From assembly GCA_020161505.1 (NCBI GenBank), contig JAIUNY010000003.1, positions 186,001 through 250,000 of the forward strand: 64,000 nt of DNA, read 5' to 3'. The notes under the pieces are model-generated. The model was given only the letters and a program-made list of their open reading frames with translations. It was not told where the DNA came from and searched no databases. Both the position numbers and the translations under genes were made by a program. This DNA is from Armatimonadota bacterium (lineage in GTDB: Bacteria; Armatimonadota; Fimbriimonadia; Fimbriimonadales; Fimbriimonadaceae). Below are positions 36,036 to 45,273 of the stretch, piece after piece (position 1 is the first letter of the stretch; each line of letters starts with the position of its first letter).

Positions 36036-36440
36036 ATGAAAGATGCGCTCCTTTCTGCAGTTCTTGCACTCGGTGCAACTACTCTTAGCACTCACTTAAA
36101 TCTTCTGTCGCTCGATCCAGTAGATGTGAGCCATGCCGCATCGAAGCAGGCGACTGGGCCAGCACCTATACCCGCCTGCCTCGCCGATTACGATGGGTGT
36201 GACCCGAGTGCGACTATTGAGCGAGAAATGAACTCCTGGACGCCGTCGTACTGTCACGTCTATCTGCTTCAAGACTTCACGCAGTACGAATATACTTGTC
36301 AGAGATACCAGTGCCTGAACGGTCACTACTATGAGATGAAGAATTTTGTGCAAGTAGGTTGTAACTGGGGCCCGTCATGGGGGACACCTCCTAGCTGTCC
36401 AAATAATTCTTGTTCGCCTATTCCGATCACTGGACCTTGA
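36036..36440 (+). CDS. Secreted cysteine-containing protein of unknown function
   Basis: A 134-residue protein with a short signal-like N-terminus (LLSAVLALGATTLSTHL). The mature part has eight cysteines (ACLADYDGCD, SYCHVYLL, YTCQRYQCLNG, VGCNW, SCPNNSCS) and many aromatic residues, suggesting a disulfide-stabilised extracellular protein. No family was recognised. TACAAT at 36024-36029 is 6 nt before the ATG, and a GGAGG also fits as ribosome-binding site. First gene of a three-gene module. Confidence 0.6.
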   Translation: MKDALLSAVLALGATTLSTHLNLLSLDPVDVSHAASKQATGPAPIPACLADYDGCDPSATIEREMNSWTPSYCHVYLLQDFTQYEYTCQRYQCLNGHYYEMKNFVQVGCNWGPSWGTPPSCPNNSCSPIPITGP

Positions 36441-36447
36441 GCCCTCA

Positions 36448-37050
36448 ATGCGCACCTGCTTTAGGACTGGCTCGGCCTTCACGATCATCGAACTGATCGT
36501 GGTCGCTACAGTTGTGTTGATTATTGTCGGCTTGTTAAACTCCGTCCTTGGCACCTCGAAACGAGATGCTCTCATCACGGACGACATCTCTAAGTTGAGG
36601 CAGATTGGTTTGGCTGCGAGCATCTATGAGAGTGACTTTGATGGATCCCATCCGCTAAGTACCCAGCCCTTGCTATCGAACGGAAGAATTGAAGGTCATC
36701 TAGTTCAATCAGCTCTCGATCCAACAAGGGAGGGATGGCTCAACTTAATTGTTTTGTCGATGTCAAAGACAAATCCTAACTTCGCCCGTCGGTTGCCAGC
36801 TACTCGTGTTTCCTTTACCGGTACAGGTGACCTCTTTAGGGGGAAAATGCGCAGTGAAGTGCAGTCCTCACCCGGCGCAGGATGGCTGATAGCATTTTCA
36901 ACCAATAGGAGCGCAAATGTTGGCATGCCCGAGGAAATGCTCGAGGGGCCCTTTTTAAGATTGACTTTTGAGGGTGCGGTTGTGAGGCGGAAATCTGCCG
37001 AGCGGAACAGAGAGCTCGTATACATTGATTTATTCAGGGATCCATTATAG
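36448..37050 (+). CDS. Type IV prepilin-like / pseudopilin protein
   Basis: A 200-residue protein with a class III prepilin signal, SAFTIIELIVVATVVLIIVGLL, including the Glu-5 equivalent; cleavage expected before Phe. The next segment DDISKLRQIGLAASIYESDFDGSHPL matches the pseudopilin-like pattern of other prepilin proteins in this window. The C-terminal 130 residues are not recognised. It lies 7 nt after the secreted cysteine-containing gene and 2 nt before the membrane-protein gene. Confidence 0.75.
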   Translation: MRTCFRTGSAFTIIELIVVATVVLIIVGLLNSVLGTSKRDALITDDISKLRQIGLAASIYESDFDGSHPLSTQPLLSNGRIEGHLVQSALDPTREGWLNLIVLSMSKTNPNFARRLPATRVSFTGTGDLFRGKMRSEVQSSPGAGWLIAFSTNRSANVGMPEEMLEGPFLRLTFEGAVVRRKSAERNRELVYIDLFRDPL

Positions 37051-37052
37051 AT

Positions 37053-37499
37053 ATGGAGCGGTACCAAAGTACGAGCAGTGTCAGTAGGTCGGTCAAGCTA
37101 TACTCCTGGCTTGCTTCTTGGCTTGTAGTCTCGATTGTTTTGGGTGCTTTGGGCACATGGCAGTCTGATGACTACGCACTGGGTTCCAATATTTCCAGGT
37201 GGACGGCTCTCGCATTTGTCCTGTTGCCCGTCACGTATTTATCCACTAGTCTCTACGTCCGCGGACGCGGTGTTTTCGTCCCGTTCGCCTGGTCCTTCCT
37301 TGCATTTGCATCCGCTCTGATACGCTTTCTCGCTCATCTCAGCTCGTATTCAACGCAGTATCTAGCTCAGTATCTTTTTATCCCGGCGGTCGTCTTTTTT
37401 CTCGTAGGCTTGCTCTATGTAGCTTTGCTCCACATCATAGTAGCTCTGTTTAATAGTAAGAGTGACAAGGGAATCGCCAGGCGCACGTCAGCGGACTGA
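37053..37499 (+). CDS. Four-helix membrane protein of unknown function
   Basis: A 148-residue protein with four predicted transmembrane segments (SWLASWLVVSIVLGALGTW; ALAFVLLPVTYLSTSLYV; FAWSFLAFASALIRFLA; FIPAVVFFLVGLLYVALLHIIVAL). No family was recognised. It ends the lower-GC module and overlaps the convergent peroxiredoxin gene by 12 bp. Confidence 0.6.
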   Translation: MERYQSTSSVSRSVKLYSWLASWLVVSIVLGALGTWQSDDYALGSNISRWTALAFVLLPVTYLSTSLYVRGRGVFVPFAWSFLAFASALIRFLAHLSSYSTQYLAQYLFIPAVVFFLVGLLYVALLHIIVALFNSKSDKGIARRTSAD

Positions 37500-37937
37500 A
37501 CCCAAAACCTCCGCCGCATGACCGGCGGGTTTGACTTTATTCCAGACTCCCTCGACCTTGCCATCGGCACCCACGAGGAAGGTGGTGCGCTCGACGCCCA
37601 TGTACTTCTTGCCGTACATCGACTTCTCCACCCACACACCCAGAGGCTCAAGTAGCGCCTTGTCTTCATCGGCGAGCAGCGTGTACTCCAAGCCATGCTT
37701 GGTAGCGAACTTCTTGTGAGACTTCACCGGATCCGGGCTGATGCCGATGATCGGGGTGTCGCCGAAGTCGGGAGCAGATGCTTGGAACTCACAGGCTTCC
37801 ACGGTGCAGCCGCTGGTGTCGTCTTTGGGATAGCAGAAGACCACGAACGACTTCCCGGCAAAGTCGGCATTCGACCAGACTTTGCCATCTTGATCTGGCA
37901 ACGAAAACGACGGAAACGCATCACCCACATTCAACAT
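37488..37937 (-). CDS. bcp: Thioredoxin-dependent peroxiredoxin (BCP/PrxQ type)
   Basis: A 149-residue thiol peroxidase that reduces hydrogen peroxide and organic hydroperoxides. The peroxidatic cysteine is C44 in DTSGCTVEACEF, with the resolving cysteine C49 five residues on, as in alpha-type BCP. The start has a GGGAG site. It is convergent with the membrane-protein gene of the accessory module. Confidence 0.93.
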   Translation of the reverse strand: MLNVGDAFPSFSLPDQDGKVWSNADFAGKSFVVFCYPKDDTSGCTVEACEFQASAPDFGDTPIIGISPDPVKSHKKFATKHGLEYTLLADEDKALLEPLGVWVEKSMYGKKYMGVERTTFLVGADGKVEGVWNKVKPAGHAAEVLGSVR

Positions 37938-38042
37938 AACTCCCTGTACTACGGAGGCCCGCCGCGCATGATTTCCGATTCAATCAGGATTAGGTCACAG
38001 GGGCGTCGAAACGATTCTCGGCCTAGGTAACCTCGCGCCATC

Positions 38043-38936
38043 ATGTCGAGGGAACAGCATCAAGACATTCGTATCGGAACGCTTGCCGGAATGGCCAATG
38101 CGCTCAGCTATCTGCCCCAGATTCTTCCGTACGGATTCGAGAGTTTTGAGCTCACTACCTGGGCAAGACTCCCCGAAGGACTCGACCTTGCCGACCACGG
38201 CAAGAACGTTCAGGATCTCCTCGGCGATCATGCCATCATCAGCAGCGTCGGCATCTATGGCAACCCTCTGCAAGAGGAAGCCACGGCGACGGACTGGGAA
38301 ACCCTCATTCGATCGGCCAAGTTCTTTGGTTGCAACGTGGTCTGCGGCTTCGCCGGTGCGCTTGAAGATCGACCGGTGGATGAATCCATGCCGAAGTTCA
38401 AGGAAGTGTGGGGGCATCTGGCCAAAGTGGCCGAGGAAGAGGGCGTGAGGATCGCCTTCGAAAACTGCGATATGGGAGGCACCTGGCAGCGTCCCGCGTG
38501 GAACATCGCCCACTCGCCGGTTGCTTGGGAGATGATGTTCAACGAAGTCCCGAGTGAAGCTCTTGGTCTGGAGTGGGAGCCATGCCACCAAATGGTGAGT
38601 TTGGTCTCGCCGCTGCCTCAACTCAAGAAGTGGGTGAATCGGGTGTACCACGTGCATGGCAAAGACGCGAGCATCGAATGGGATGTCTTACGCAGCGAAG
38701 GTCTGCGGAGCGGAAAGCAGTTTGTCTGGCACCGCACACCGGGCTTCGGCGATACCAACTGGACGGACATCATCACGATTTTGCGCATGAACGGTTGGCG
38801 CGGCGCGATTGATATCGAAGGCTGGCACGATCCTGTCTATCGCGACGACCTTGAAATGACCGGCCAAGTGCACGGCCTCAACTATTTGAAGGCTTGTCGC
38901 GGCGGAGCGTATGTTCCCAGCCCGGCGGAGAGATAG
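38043..38936 (+). CDS. Sugar phosphate isomerase/epimerase-like TIM barrel protein
   Basis: A 297-residue xylose-isomerase-like/AP-endonuclease-2 family TIM barrel. Metal-ligand-type segments are visible: VRIAFENCDMGG, LGLEWEPCHQM, VYHVHGKDASIEWD and GAIDIEGWHDP. The substrate is unknown; the following gluconolactonase-like gene suggests sugar catabolism. TAACCT at 38028-38033 is 9 nt before the ATG. Confidence 0.85.
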   Translation: MSREQHQDIRIGTLAGMANALSYLPQILPYGFESFELTTWARLPEGLDLADHGKNVQDLLGDHAIISSVGIYGNPLQEEATATDWETLIRSAKFFGCNVVCGFAGALEDRPVDESMPKFKEVWGHLAKVAEEEGVRIAFENCDMGGTWQRPAWNIAHSPVAWEMMFNEVPSEALGLEWEPCHQMVSLVSPLPQLKKWVNRVYHVHGKDASIEWDVLRSEGLRSGKQFVWHRTPGFGDTNWTDIITILRMNGWRGAIDIEGWHDPVYRDDLEMTGQVHGLNYLKACRGGAYVPSPAER

Positions 38937-38945
38937 ACTGACACC

Positions 38946-39815
38946 ATGATCGCGGCCCTTCTTTCCACTTTTCTCATGAGCACATCCGAGTCATTCGTCG
39001 CCCCAGGTGCAGATATCGAACAGATTCCTGGCACCTATCGATTCACCGAAGGCCCGGTGTGGACCAAGCGGAATACCTTGATCTTCAGCGACATCCCGGC
39101 GAACAAGCTCTATGAGCTTGATGGAAAGGAGGTCTCGGTCTACCGCGATCCGAGCCATAACGCCAACGGCCACACGATTGATCACGAGGGCAATCTCTAC
39201 ACCTGCGAACACGGAAGCCGAACCGTCACCGTGACTCTGAAGGACGGCACGGTGAAGACCATTGCGGACTCCTACGATGGCAAGAAGCTGAACAGCCCCA
39301 ACGACATCGCGATTCATCCAGAAGGTTGGGTTTTCTTCACCGACCCTAGCTACGGGATTCGTACAGAACAGCAGGAGCAAGCAGCTCGCTATGTGTTCTG
39401 GCTTGATCCGGCGACGTTGAAGCCTGAGGTGTTCGCCACGGGCCGTGCTCAACCAAATGGTTTGGTCTTCTCTCTCGATGGGTCGAAGCTCTACTTGGCG
39501 GATTCGGAAGCAGGTGGAATCGAGGTGTACCCGGCTGGTCTCACCAAAGGGGCTCAGCCGATTGCCAAGTGGGAAGCTCCCGGCCCGGATGGATTGCGAC
39601 TCGACACCGCAGGCAACGTCTGGGCGGCCTGCGGCGATGGCGTGCGCGTCTATTCCCCCGCAGGAGAGTTGTTAGAAACCATCAAGTTCCCGCAGCAACC
39701 GGCCAATCTTTGCTTCGGCGAGGATGGCAAGACGCTCTTTGTCACGGCTCGCACCGGGGTCTACAAAGTGCGTCTGCGTATCAGGGGCATCATGCCGGGA
39801 TTTCCGCGCGACTAG
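38946..39815 (+). CDS. SMP-30/gluconolactonase-family lactonase
   Basis: A 289-residue six-bladed beta-propeller with an N-terminal signal-like stretch (AALLSTFLMSTSES). Family motifs are EGPVWTKRNTLIFSDI, GNLYTCEHGSRTVT, LNSPNDIAIHPEGWVFFTDPSYG and ARAQPNGLVFSLDGSKLYLADSE, which contain the usual metal ligands (Glu, Asn, Asp). It would hydrolyse a sugar lactone. TAGACT at 38934-38939 (6 nt before the ATG) begins at the previous gene's TAG stop codon, so it may have its own start site. It overlaps the convergent gene by 4 bp. Confidence 0.88.
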   Translation: MIAALLSTFLMSTSESFVAPGADIEQIPGTYRFTEGPVWTKRNTLIFSDIPANKLYELDGKEVSVYRDPSHNANGHTIDHEGNLYTCEHGSRTVTVTLKDGTVKTIADSYDGKKLNSPNDIAIHPEGWVFFTDPSYGIRTEQQEQAARYVFWLDPATLKPEVFATGRAQPNGLVFSLDGSKLYLADSEAGGIEVYPAGLTKGAQPIAKWEAPGPDGLRLDTAGNVWAACGDGVRVYSPAGELLETIKFPQQPANLCFGEDGKTLFVTARTGVYKVRLRIRGIMPGFPRD

Positions 39816-40807
39816 CTTGGCGGCGGCACGGGCGGCGGGCCGCTCGGTCGAGGGGGTTCGTCGCCCGGATCCGGGGTCGAGGGCGACTCGAACGGGGACG
39901 GGAAGGGATTCTGAGCTTCTGGAGCCGGTGGCCCTCCGTAGCCCGGCATCGATGTGCCGTATTGGCGTGGATAGGGCGTCGCGAAGGTCTGCGATCCTCC
40001 CCCAATGCGGATCTCCGCAAGGTCGCGATAGAGCACTCCCGTCGCCACCAGCGTGACGGGCAGGGCGAAGAGGTACGGAAGACAGCACATGAGGTAGCCC
40101 ACCATCATGAGCAGACCACCAGCGAGGAGCCAGAGCATCATTTGGCCTTGGCACCGGCTTGTCAATTCCCAACTTCGCTTGATCGCGTCAAGCGGCGAAT
40201 AGTCCTCGTAAACAACGGCGGCGGAAGCAAGCCAGAGTCTGCCCGTGATGTAAAGCATGGCAACACCTGCGAAGATGCCCCCGCAAACCATGCCGCCGAT
40301 GGCGCCGCCAATTGCTGCGCCCGCAGCTTCCGAATTTCCTTGTTGGAGTGCGGCAGCGCCGATGATTGGCCCCATGAAGAGCACTGCAAAAACAGCGATG
40401 ATCGGCACCGTGGCGAGAGCGGTGAGAACCCCGACTCCCAGCAACTTCCCAAACTTGTTGAGGGCGCGAAAACCTTGACCAACTTCGACTTGCTCTCCCG
40501 ACATCGCATGGTAGCCCATCTGCAGAACGCCTCCGTACATCACGTAGTTCAAGCCCATCTGCAACAACCATGAGATCACAGCTGAGCCAATAAACAACCC
40601 GATTGACGCTGCACTGTCTCCGGACATCAGCACGGTATTGATGAACTGGCCACCCATGCTCACGCCAAACTGAACCACTAGGGCGACCAATGCGAACGCG
40701 ACAAAGTGCGTCCAGTTCTTTGCTGTGAGGTCAAAGCCTTCGGTGAAAGCGTTCCAATCAAATCTCCCTCGAGGTGGAGTGGTCATTCCCGGTGCGACGT
40801 ATCCCAT
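39812..40807 (-). CDS. Multi-pass membrane protein, paralogue 1
   Basis: A 331-residue protein. A soluble N-terminus with FTEGFDLTAKNWTHFVAF leads into about six transmembrane segments, and the proline-rich C-terminal tail (PPAPEAQNPFPSPFESPSTPDPGDEPP) is cytoplasmic or disordered. A GGAG site lies 4 nt before the ATG. The downstream-facing sibling gene at 40860 shares the F-x-G-(F/I)-(D/E)LTAKNW-x-x-FVA motif and layout, indicating tandem duplication. The helical part resembles DUF975/GPDP-anchor-like membrane domains; function unknown. Confidence 0.75.
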   Translation of the reverse strand: MGYVAPGMTTPPRGRFDWNAFTEGFDLTAKNWTHFVAFALVALVVQFGVSMGGQFINTVLMSGDSAASIGLFIGSAVISWLLQMGLNYVMYGGVLQMGYHAMSGEQVEVGQGFRALNKFGKLLGVGVLTALATVPIIAVFAVLFMGPIIGAAALQQGNSEAAGAAIGGAIGGMVCGGIFAGVAMLYITGRLWLASAAVVYEDYSPLDAIKRSWELTSRCQGQMMLWLLAGGLLMMVGYLMCCLPYLFALPVTLVATGVLYRDLAEIRIGGGSQTFATPYPRQYGTSMPGYGGPPAPEAQNPFPSPFESPSTPDPGDEPPRPSGPPPVPPPS

Positions 40808-40859
40808 AGAGCTCCGGTCCGACTATACACCAGCGAGTGCCCAGATGTCGCAACCAGGA

Positions 40860-41855
40860 TCACGGATTCCCGTTGCTCGGAGGGATCTGCTGCCCAGGCA
40901 GAGGAGCCTGGTTCGGCAAAATGATTGGGTTCAGAGGCCTCCGAGTCCCAGGTGAAGTCGGCCCGGGCGGTGTCGGGCCAGGAGGCATCGGTGCCCCAGC
41001 CGCCCTCGGGTAGGGCGATGCCTGATGCTGCATTCCCCCGAGCCAGAGTCCGCTCAGGTCACGGTAGAGCACGGTCTCCGCGACAATGACCGCCGGGATG
41101 ACAAAGAAGATGAGCAGGAAGCACAAGCACCCCGCCAAGCCCGCCAGCAACTGAATGACCGTCAGCCAGAGCATGATGCGCCAGTGGCAACTTGCGGAGA
41201 GTTGCCAGGCGCGTCGCATCGCATCCACAGGGGCCATTCCCTCCAGCACCACCGCAGGCCGGGCGAGCATGAAACGCCCGGTTAGATAGAGCGTGATTGT
41301 CCCCAGAACCAAGAAAGCCACCGAGTATCCACCAATCCTCCCGAGCGCTTGCTGTTCCATGTTCCCGCTGCGGGCCAGGGCGACGAAATCGAAAAGCCCC
41401 ACGCCCAAAAGCACATGGTTGAGAACTGTAATCGGGATGAAGAGGATCGAAATGAGGATGCTGACGCCCAGCAAGCGCCATGTCCAGCCCAGGCCAGAAA
41501 ACCCCACCTCAACCGAGACCGGTTCGTTGGAGATGGCGTTGCGAGCCATCGTGTAGCCGCCCGCCATGAAGGCGGCAGCGGTGGTGTAGAACACAAAGTT
41601 GTCGGGAACGAAGAGGAGAATGTCCGTGATCAACTCGGGGACTTCGTCCGGGAAAACACGCCGGATCCCCGTAGTCACCGCCATCCAGATGAAGTCGAGG
41701 ACACAGGCGATGACCCCGGCGAGAACCGTGTACGCCACAAACAGCGGCCAATTTTTTGCCGTCAGTTCGATCCCCTCAAAGATCGACTGTAGATCATGTC
41801 GACCGCGGGGCGGTCGCGAATATCCCGTGCCTGGAAACCCCATTTTCCCCGTCAA
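40860..41855 (-). CDS. Multi-pass membrane protein, paralogue 2
   Basis: A 331-residue paralogue of the previous gene: N-terminal FEGIELTAKNWPLFVAYTVLAG, about six transmembrane helices and a proline-rich tail (PGPTPPGPTSPGTRRPLNP). The first codon is either TTG at 41855 or the ATG at 41843. It lies just beyond the gyrA terminator in the same direction. Its high similarity in layout to its neighbour suggests the pair forms a complex or arose recently by duplication. Function unknown. Confidence 0.75.
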   Translation of the reverse strand: MTGKMGFPGTGYSRPPRGRHDLQSIFEGIELTAKNWPLFVAYTVLAGVIACVLDFIWMAVTTGIRRVFPDEVPELITDILLFVPDNFVFYTTAAAFMAGGYTMARNAISNEPVSVEVGFSGLGWTWRLLGVSILISILFIPITVLNHVLLGVGLFDFVALARSGNMEQQALGRIGGYSVAFLVLGTITLYLTGRFMLARPAVVLEGMAPVDAMRRAWQLSASCHWRIMLWLTVIQLLAGLAGCLCFLLIFFVIPAVIVAETVLYRDLSGLWLGGMQHQASPYPRAAGAPMPPGPTPPGPTSPGTRRPLNPIILPNQAPLPGQQIPPSNGNP

Positions 41856-41875
41856 CAGGATACTTGCCCGAGCTT

Positions 41876-41911
41876 CAAAAAGATGCGGCGGAGCAAGGTG
41901 CTCCGCCGCAT
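41876..41911 (-). terminator. Rho-independent terminator after gyrA
   Basis: On the minus strand, ATGCGGCGGAGC pairs perfectly with GCTCCGCCGCAT (41883-41894 and 41900-41911, loop of 5) and is followed by CTTTTT. It lies 22 nt after the gyrA stop. Confidence 0.9.
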
Positions 41912-41933
41912 TCGGTCGCGATTGGCCGACGAC

Positions 41934-44432
41934 TTACTCTTCGTCGGTCAGCACCGGTTGTTCGATGCCGTCCTCATCTTCCTCGAACTCGGGATTGTCA
42001 CCTTCGTCCGGTGCATGAACAAGTCGCGCGATTGAGGCAACGGTGTCGCCATCTTTGAGGTTGATGAGCTTCACGCCCTGGGCCACACGCTTGACGAGCC
42101 GGATATCCTTGATCTTGATGCGGATGCCCTGGCCTCCGTTCGTCAAAACCACGAGCTTATCTTGCTCTTCCACGACCTCGGCACTCACGATCTTGCCCGT
42201 TTTGTCGGTGCAATTCATGGTGAGGATGCCCGATCCGCCCCGGGTTTGGCCGCGATACTCGCTGAGTTCCGTGACCTTTCCGTAGCCGTTCTCACCCACC
42301 ACGAGGAGACGGTGCTCATTCTTGGCAATGTCCGCGCCGACGATGTAATCGCCTTCTTTCAGCTTCATTGCCCGAACGCCACCAGCGGCCCGTGAGCGGC
42401 TCGTCGCATCGGTCTCCTTAAACCGGATCGACATGCCGTTGTGGGTGACAATGATGATATCGTTGTTCCCTGCGCTCGTGAGAACCCAGCCCAACTTATC
42501 ACCTTCCTCAATATCAAAGGCGCGCAGACCGTTGCTTCGCAGATTGCTAAAGCTGTCCATCGGGGTGCGCTTGATTTCACCGTACTTGGTGATCATCGTC
42601 AGGAAGCCCTCGCCACGGATGTCCTTGACGCTGACCGTTGCGGTGACGCCTTCATCGCTCTCAATCGCGATGTAGTTAATCACGGGCATTCCTCGGCTGT
42701 AGCGGCTCGACTCGGGGATGTCGTAGGCGCGGAGCTTATAGACCCGACCACGATCAGTGAAGAAGAGAATGAAGTGGTGCGTGTTCACCTGGAAGAGGTG
42801 AGCCGGCTCATCGTCCTGCTTCATCACGTTCTTCATGCCCTTGCCGCCGCGCTTTTGCTGACGGTAGGCATCGACGCTGATCCGCTTGATGTATCCATCG
42901 CGGCTGATGCTGACGATGGCTTCTTCTTCCGGAATCAGGTCTTCTTCGCTGAAGTCGCCCGCCTCCCGAGCAATGATCTTGGTGCGGCGCTCGTCGCCAT
43001 GCTTGTCGCGCATCGCGATGATTTCGCTCTTCATGATCGAAAGCATGCGTTGCTCGTCGGTCAGGATGTGCATCAGGTCTTGCACGCGGAGCAGGGCCTT
43101 CTTGTAGTCCGTTTCCAGCTCGGCTTGATCAAGCTGAGTGAGACGTCGGAGCTGCATGGCGAGAACCGACCGTGCCTGCGCCGGGCTCATCCCGAAGTCT
43201 TCAATCAGTCGCATCATCGCCGCGTTTTGATCCACCGAAGCGCGGATGGCGGCAATGATTTCATCGAGGAATCGACGGGCGATTTGGAAGCCTTCGAGGG
43301 TGTGCACTCGCTCGAGTTCGCGAAGGATTTCGAATCGAGTGCGACGGCGGATGATGTTCTTGCGGTGCCGGATGTACTCATCCAGCAGCACGAGGAGCGG
43401 GCTGACCCGGGGTGCGCCATCCACGAGGCTGAGCATCGTGCAGCCAAAAGTGGTGCGAAGCGGGGTGTGCTTCAGCAGATAGTTCAGAGCCTTGTTCGGG
43501 TTGACATCGCGGCGAAGTTCGACTTCGATCCGCATGCCCCGCTTGTCCGAGTAGTCCTGGACGTCGGTGATGCCATCAAATTTTTTGAGCTTGGCCAAGG
43601 TAGCGATGTTCTTCACCAGGTTCGTCTTGTTCACCTGGTACGGAAGCTCGGTGATGACGATTTTGCTCTTGCCCATGTCGGTGGGTTCGATCATCGTTTT
43701 GGCTTGCATCACCACGCTGCCGCGACCCGTTTCGTAGGCATCCTTGATGCCTTTCTTGCCCATGATGAGGCCGTAGGTCGGGAAGTCGGGGCCCGGGAGA
43801 TGCTCCATGATCTCCTCGAGCGTGCACTCCGTGTTATCAAGGCGGAAGAGAATCGCGTTGCAGACCTCAGTGAGGTTGTGCGGAGGCATGGACGTGGCCA
43901 TACCAACCGCGATGCCTTGCGATCCATTGCAGAGCAGGTTGGGGAACTTACCCGGCAAGAACATCGGCTCTTGCTTCTCGTTCGAGTAGTTCATCATCCA
44001 GTCGACGGAATCCTTTTCCAGGTCTTCCATCAACTCCATCGCGATCGGTGCCAGTCGGCACTCGGTGTATCGCATGGCGGCCGGAGGATCGCCGTCGATG
44101 GATCCGTAGTTCCCTTGTCCCGTGATGAGCGGATAGCGGAGGGTGAAGTTTTGCGCCATCCGCACGAGGGTCGGATAGATGACCTGCTCGCCGTGCGGGT
44201 GATATTCGCCGCTGGTCATGCCGCAGACCTTGGCGCACTTTTGGTAGCCGCCATCCGGCGTGATATTCATCTCCCGCATCGCGTACAGAATCCGGCGTTG
44301 AACCGGCTTCATGCCATCGCGCACGTCGGGGAGTGCCCGCGAGATGATGACGGACATCGCGTAGTTCACATAACTACGCGCGAGCTCTTCATCGAGAGCT
44401 ACGGTTGGGATTTCTCGTTCCTGATCAGGCAC
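41934..44432 (-). CDS. gyrA: DNA gyrase subunit A
   Basis: An 832-residue DNA-cleaving subunit of gyrase, which introduces negative supercoils. Catalytic Tyr122 follows Arg121 in AAMRYTECR. The GyrA-box-like motif QKRGGKGM in the C-terminal beta-pinwheel supports gyrase rather than topoisomerase IV. The QRDR reads HPHGEQVIYPT in E. coli numbering 78-88: Ser83 is Gln and Asp87 is Pro. It ends in an acidic tail (DEGDNPEFEEDEDG). The start is GTG at 44432 with an AAGGAAC site. gyrB is not in the window. Confidence 0.96.
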   Translation of the reverse strand: MPDQEREIPTVALDEELARSYVNYAMSVIISRALPDVRDGMKPVQRRILYAMREMNITPDGGYQKCAKVCGMTSGEYHPHGEQVIYPTLVRMAQNFTLRYPLITGQGNYGSIDGDPPAAMRYTECRLAPIAMELMEDLEKDSVDWMMNYSNEKQEPMFLPGKFPNLLCNGSQGIAVGMATSMPPHNLTEVCNAILFRLDNTECTLEEIMEHLPGPDFPTYGLIMGKKGIKDAYETGRGSVVMQAKTMIEPTDMGKSKIVITELPYQVNKTNLVKNIATLAKLKKFDGITDVQDYSDKRGMRIEVELRRDVNPNKALNYLLKHTPLRTTFGCTMLSLVDGAPRVSPLLVLLDEYIRHRKNIIRRRTRFEILRELERVHTLEGFQIARRFLDEIIAAIRASVDQNAAMMRLIEDFGMSPAQARSVLAMQLRRLTQLDQAELETDYKKALLRVQDLMHILTDEQRMLSIMKSEIIAMRDKHGDERRTKIIAREAGDFSEEDLIPEEEAIVSISRDGYIKRISVDAYRQQKRGGKGMKNVMKQDDEPAHLFQVNTHHFILFFTDRGRVYKLRAYDIPESSRYSRGMPVINYIAIESDEGVTATVSVKDIRGEGFLTMITKYGEIKRTPMDSFSNLRSNGLRAFDIEEGDKLGWVLTSAGNNDIIIVTHNGMSIRFKETDATSRSRAAGGVRAMKLKEGDYIVGADIAKNEHRLLVVGENGYGKVTELSEYRGQTRGGSGILTMNCTDKTGKIVSAEVVEEQDKLVVLTNGGQGIRIKIKDIRLVKRVAQGVKLINLKDGDTVASIARLVHAPDEGDNPEFEEDEDGIEQPVLTDEE

Positions 44433-44542
44433 TGTTCCTTCCAGACGAACCGCCTCGGCGCGGAGACGCAGAGGCGGTCATTTATGCCCCAGATTCTACC
44501 TGGTTTGGGGCGGCTCTAGCGGGATCGTTCAGGTTCAAATTT

Positions 44543-44577
44543 AGAAATCCCCAGGCTCAAAAGCACTGGGGATTTCT
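44543..44577 (-). terminator. Hairpin terminator after the PEP-CTERM gene
   Basis: A perfect 12-bp inverted repeat (AGAAATCCCCAG and CTGGGGATTTCT) with an 11-nt loop lies 22 nt after the PEP-CTERM gene's stop. The minus-strand downstream sequence is AT-rich (AAATTTG) but has no clean T run. Confidence 0.65.
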
Positions 44578-44598
44578 GAGGTTCGCTGAAGAGCGAAC

Positions 44599-45273
44599 TT
44601 AGGCCTTGCGGCGTCGGGCAGCGAGGGCTGCTGCACCAGCAAGGAGGATCATCGTGGCCGGTTCCGGCACGACGTCTGCATCAAGAGTGATGTTGTCGGT
44701 TCGGAAGTTGGCCGAAGCGGAGGTGGCTCCGTTGAACGTCCAGCGGATCGCCACGTTGGCTTGACCGTCGAGTGCGGTCGGCAGAGCGAGGGTGACCAGG
44801 CTGGCCGGATCGCCATAGCCCACCGTGTTGGCATTGAAGTTCGCCACGATGGAGTTCCAGCTGGAGCCGCCGTCGATGGAGTAGTCAATGTCAACGTCGT
44901 TGAAGCCGGTGCCGCTGCGGCGGGTGGCTTGTCGCAGAACCTGGTTCGAGAGCAGGCTGGCGTTGTAGTTGAGAGTCAGGGTGCCGTTGTTTCCGTTGGT
45001 TCCCACAACCGCGAGGTCGAACGTTGCGCCATTGCCTTGGTCGTTGTTGGTCGTCCCGGTGAAGCTGAAGTAAGAGCCATTCACGGAACTGCCGGTGATC
45101 GGGAAGGTCGGGGCGTTGAACGACGTGCTCAGCGCGCCGCTGACCGTGTTCGTGCTGGCGGTGAACAGGGCGGCAGCCGAGGACTGGTCGTTGAAACCGT
45201 AGTGAAGAACGAGCGTGGCTTGGGCCGACGCACCAACGAGCGCGACCGCTCCGAGGGCAAGGAATCGATTCAT
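44599..45273 (-). CDS. PEP-CTERM sorting-domain secreted protein
   Basis: A 224-residue exported protein. It has a signal peptide (LALGAVALVGASAQA), a beta-rich body of low charge and a C-terminal PEP-CTERM signal: VPEPATM, a hydrophobic helix, then ARRRKA. Such proteins are processed by exosortase and delivered to the surface or matrix. The start at 45273 (MNRFLALG) has a GAGAGG site and avoids an 8-residue extension. No exosortase gene is in the window. Confidence 0.9.
   Translation of the reverse strand: MNRFLALGAVALVGASAQATLVLHYGFNDQSSAAALFTASTNTVSGALSTSFNAPTFPITGSSVNGSYFSFTGTTNNDQGNGATFDLAVVGTNGNNGTLTLNYNASLLSNQVLRQATRRSGTGFNDVDIDYSIDGGSSWNSIVANFNANTVGYGDPASLVTLALPTALDGQANVAIRWTFNGATSASANFRTDNITLDADVVPEPATMILLAGAAALAARRRKA

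Noticed and set aside
39569-40573. 334-codon plus-strand open frame across the end of the lactonase gene and the membrane-protein gene
   Set aside because: It overlaps two well-supported genes and is Arg/Ser-rich, typical of an out-of-frame translation.
42441-44519. 692-codon open frame antisense to gyrA
   Set aside because: Composition-driven shadow of a high-GC gene; the translation has no recognisable domain and gyrA on the other strand is certain.
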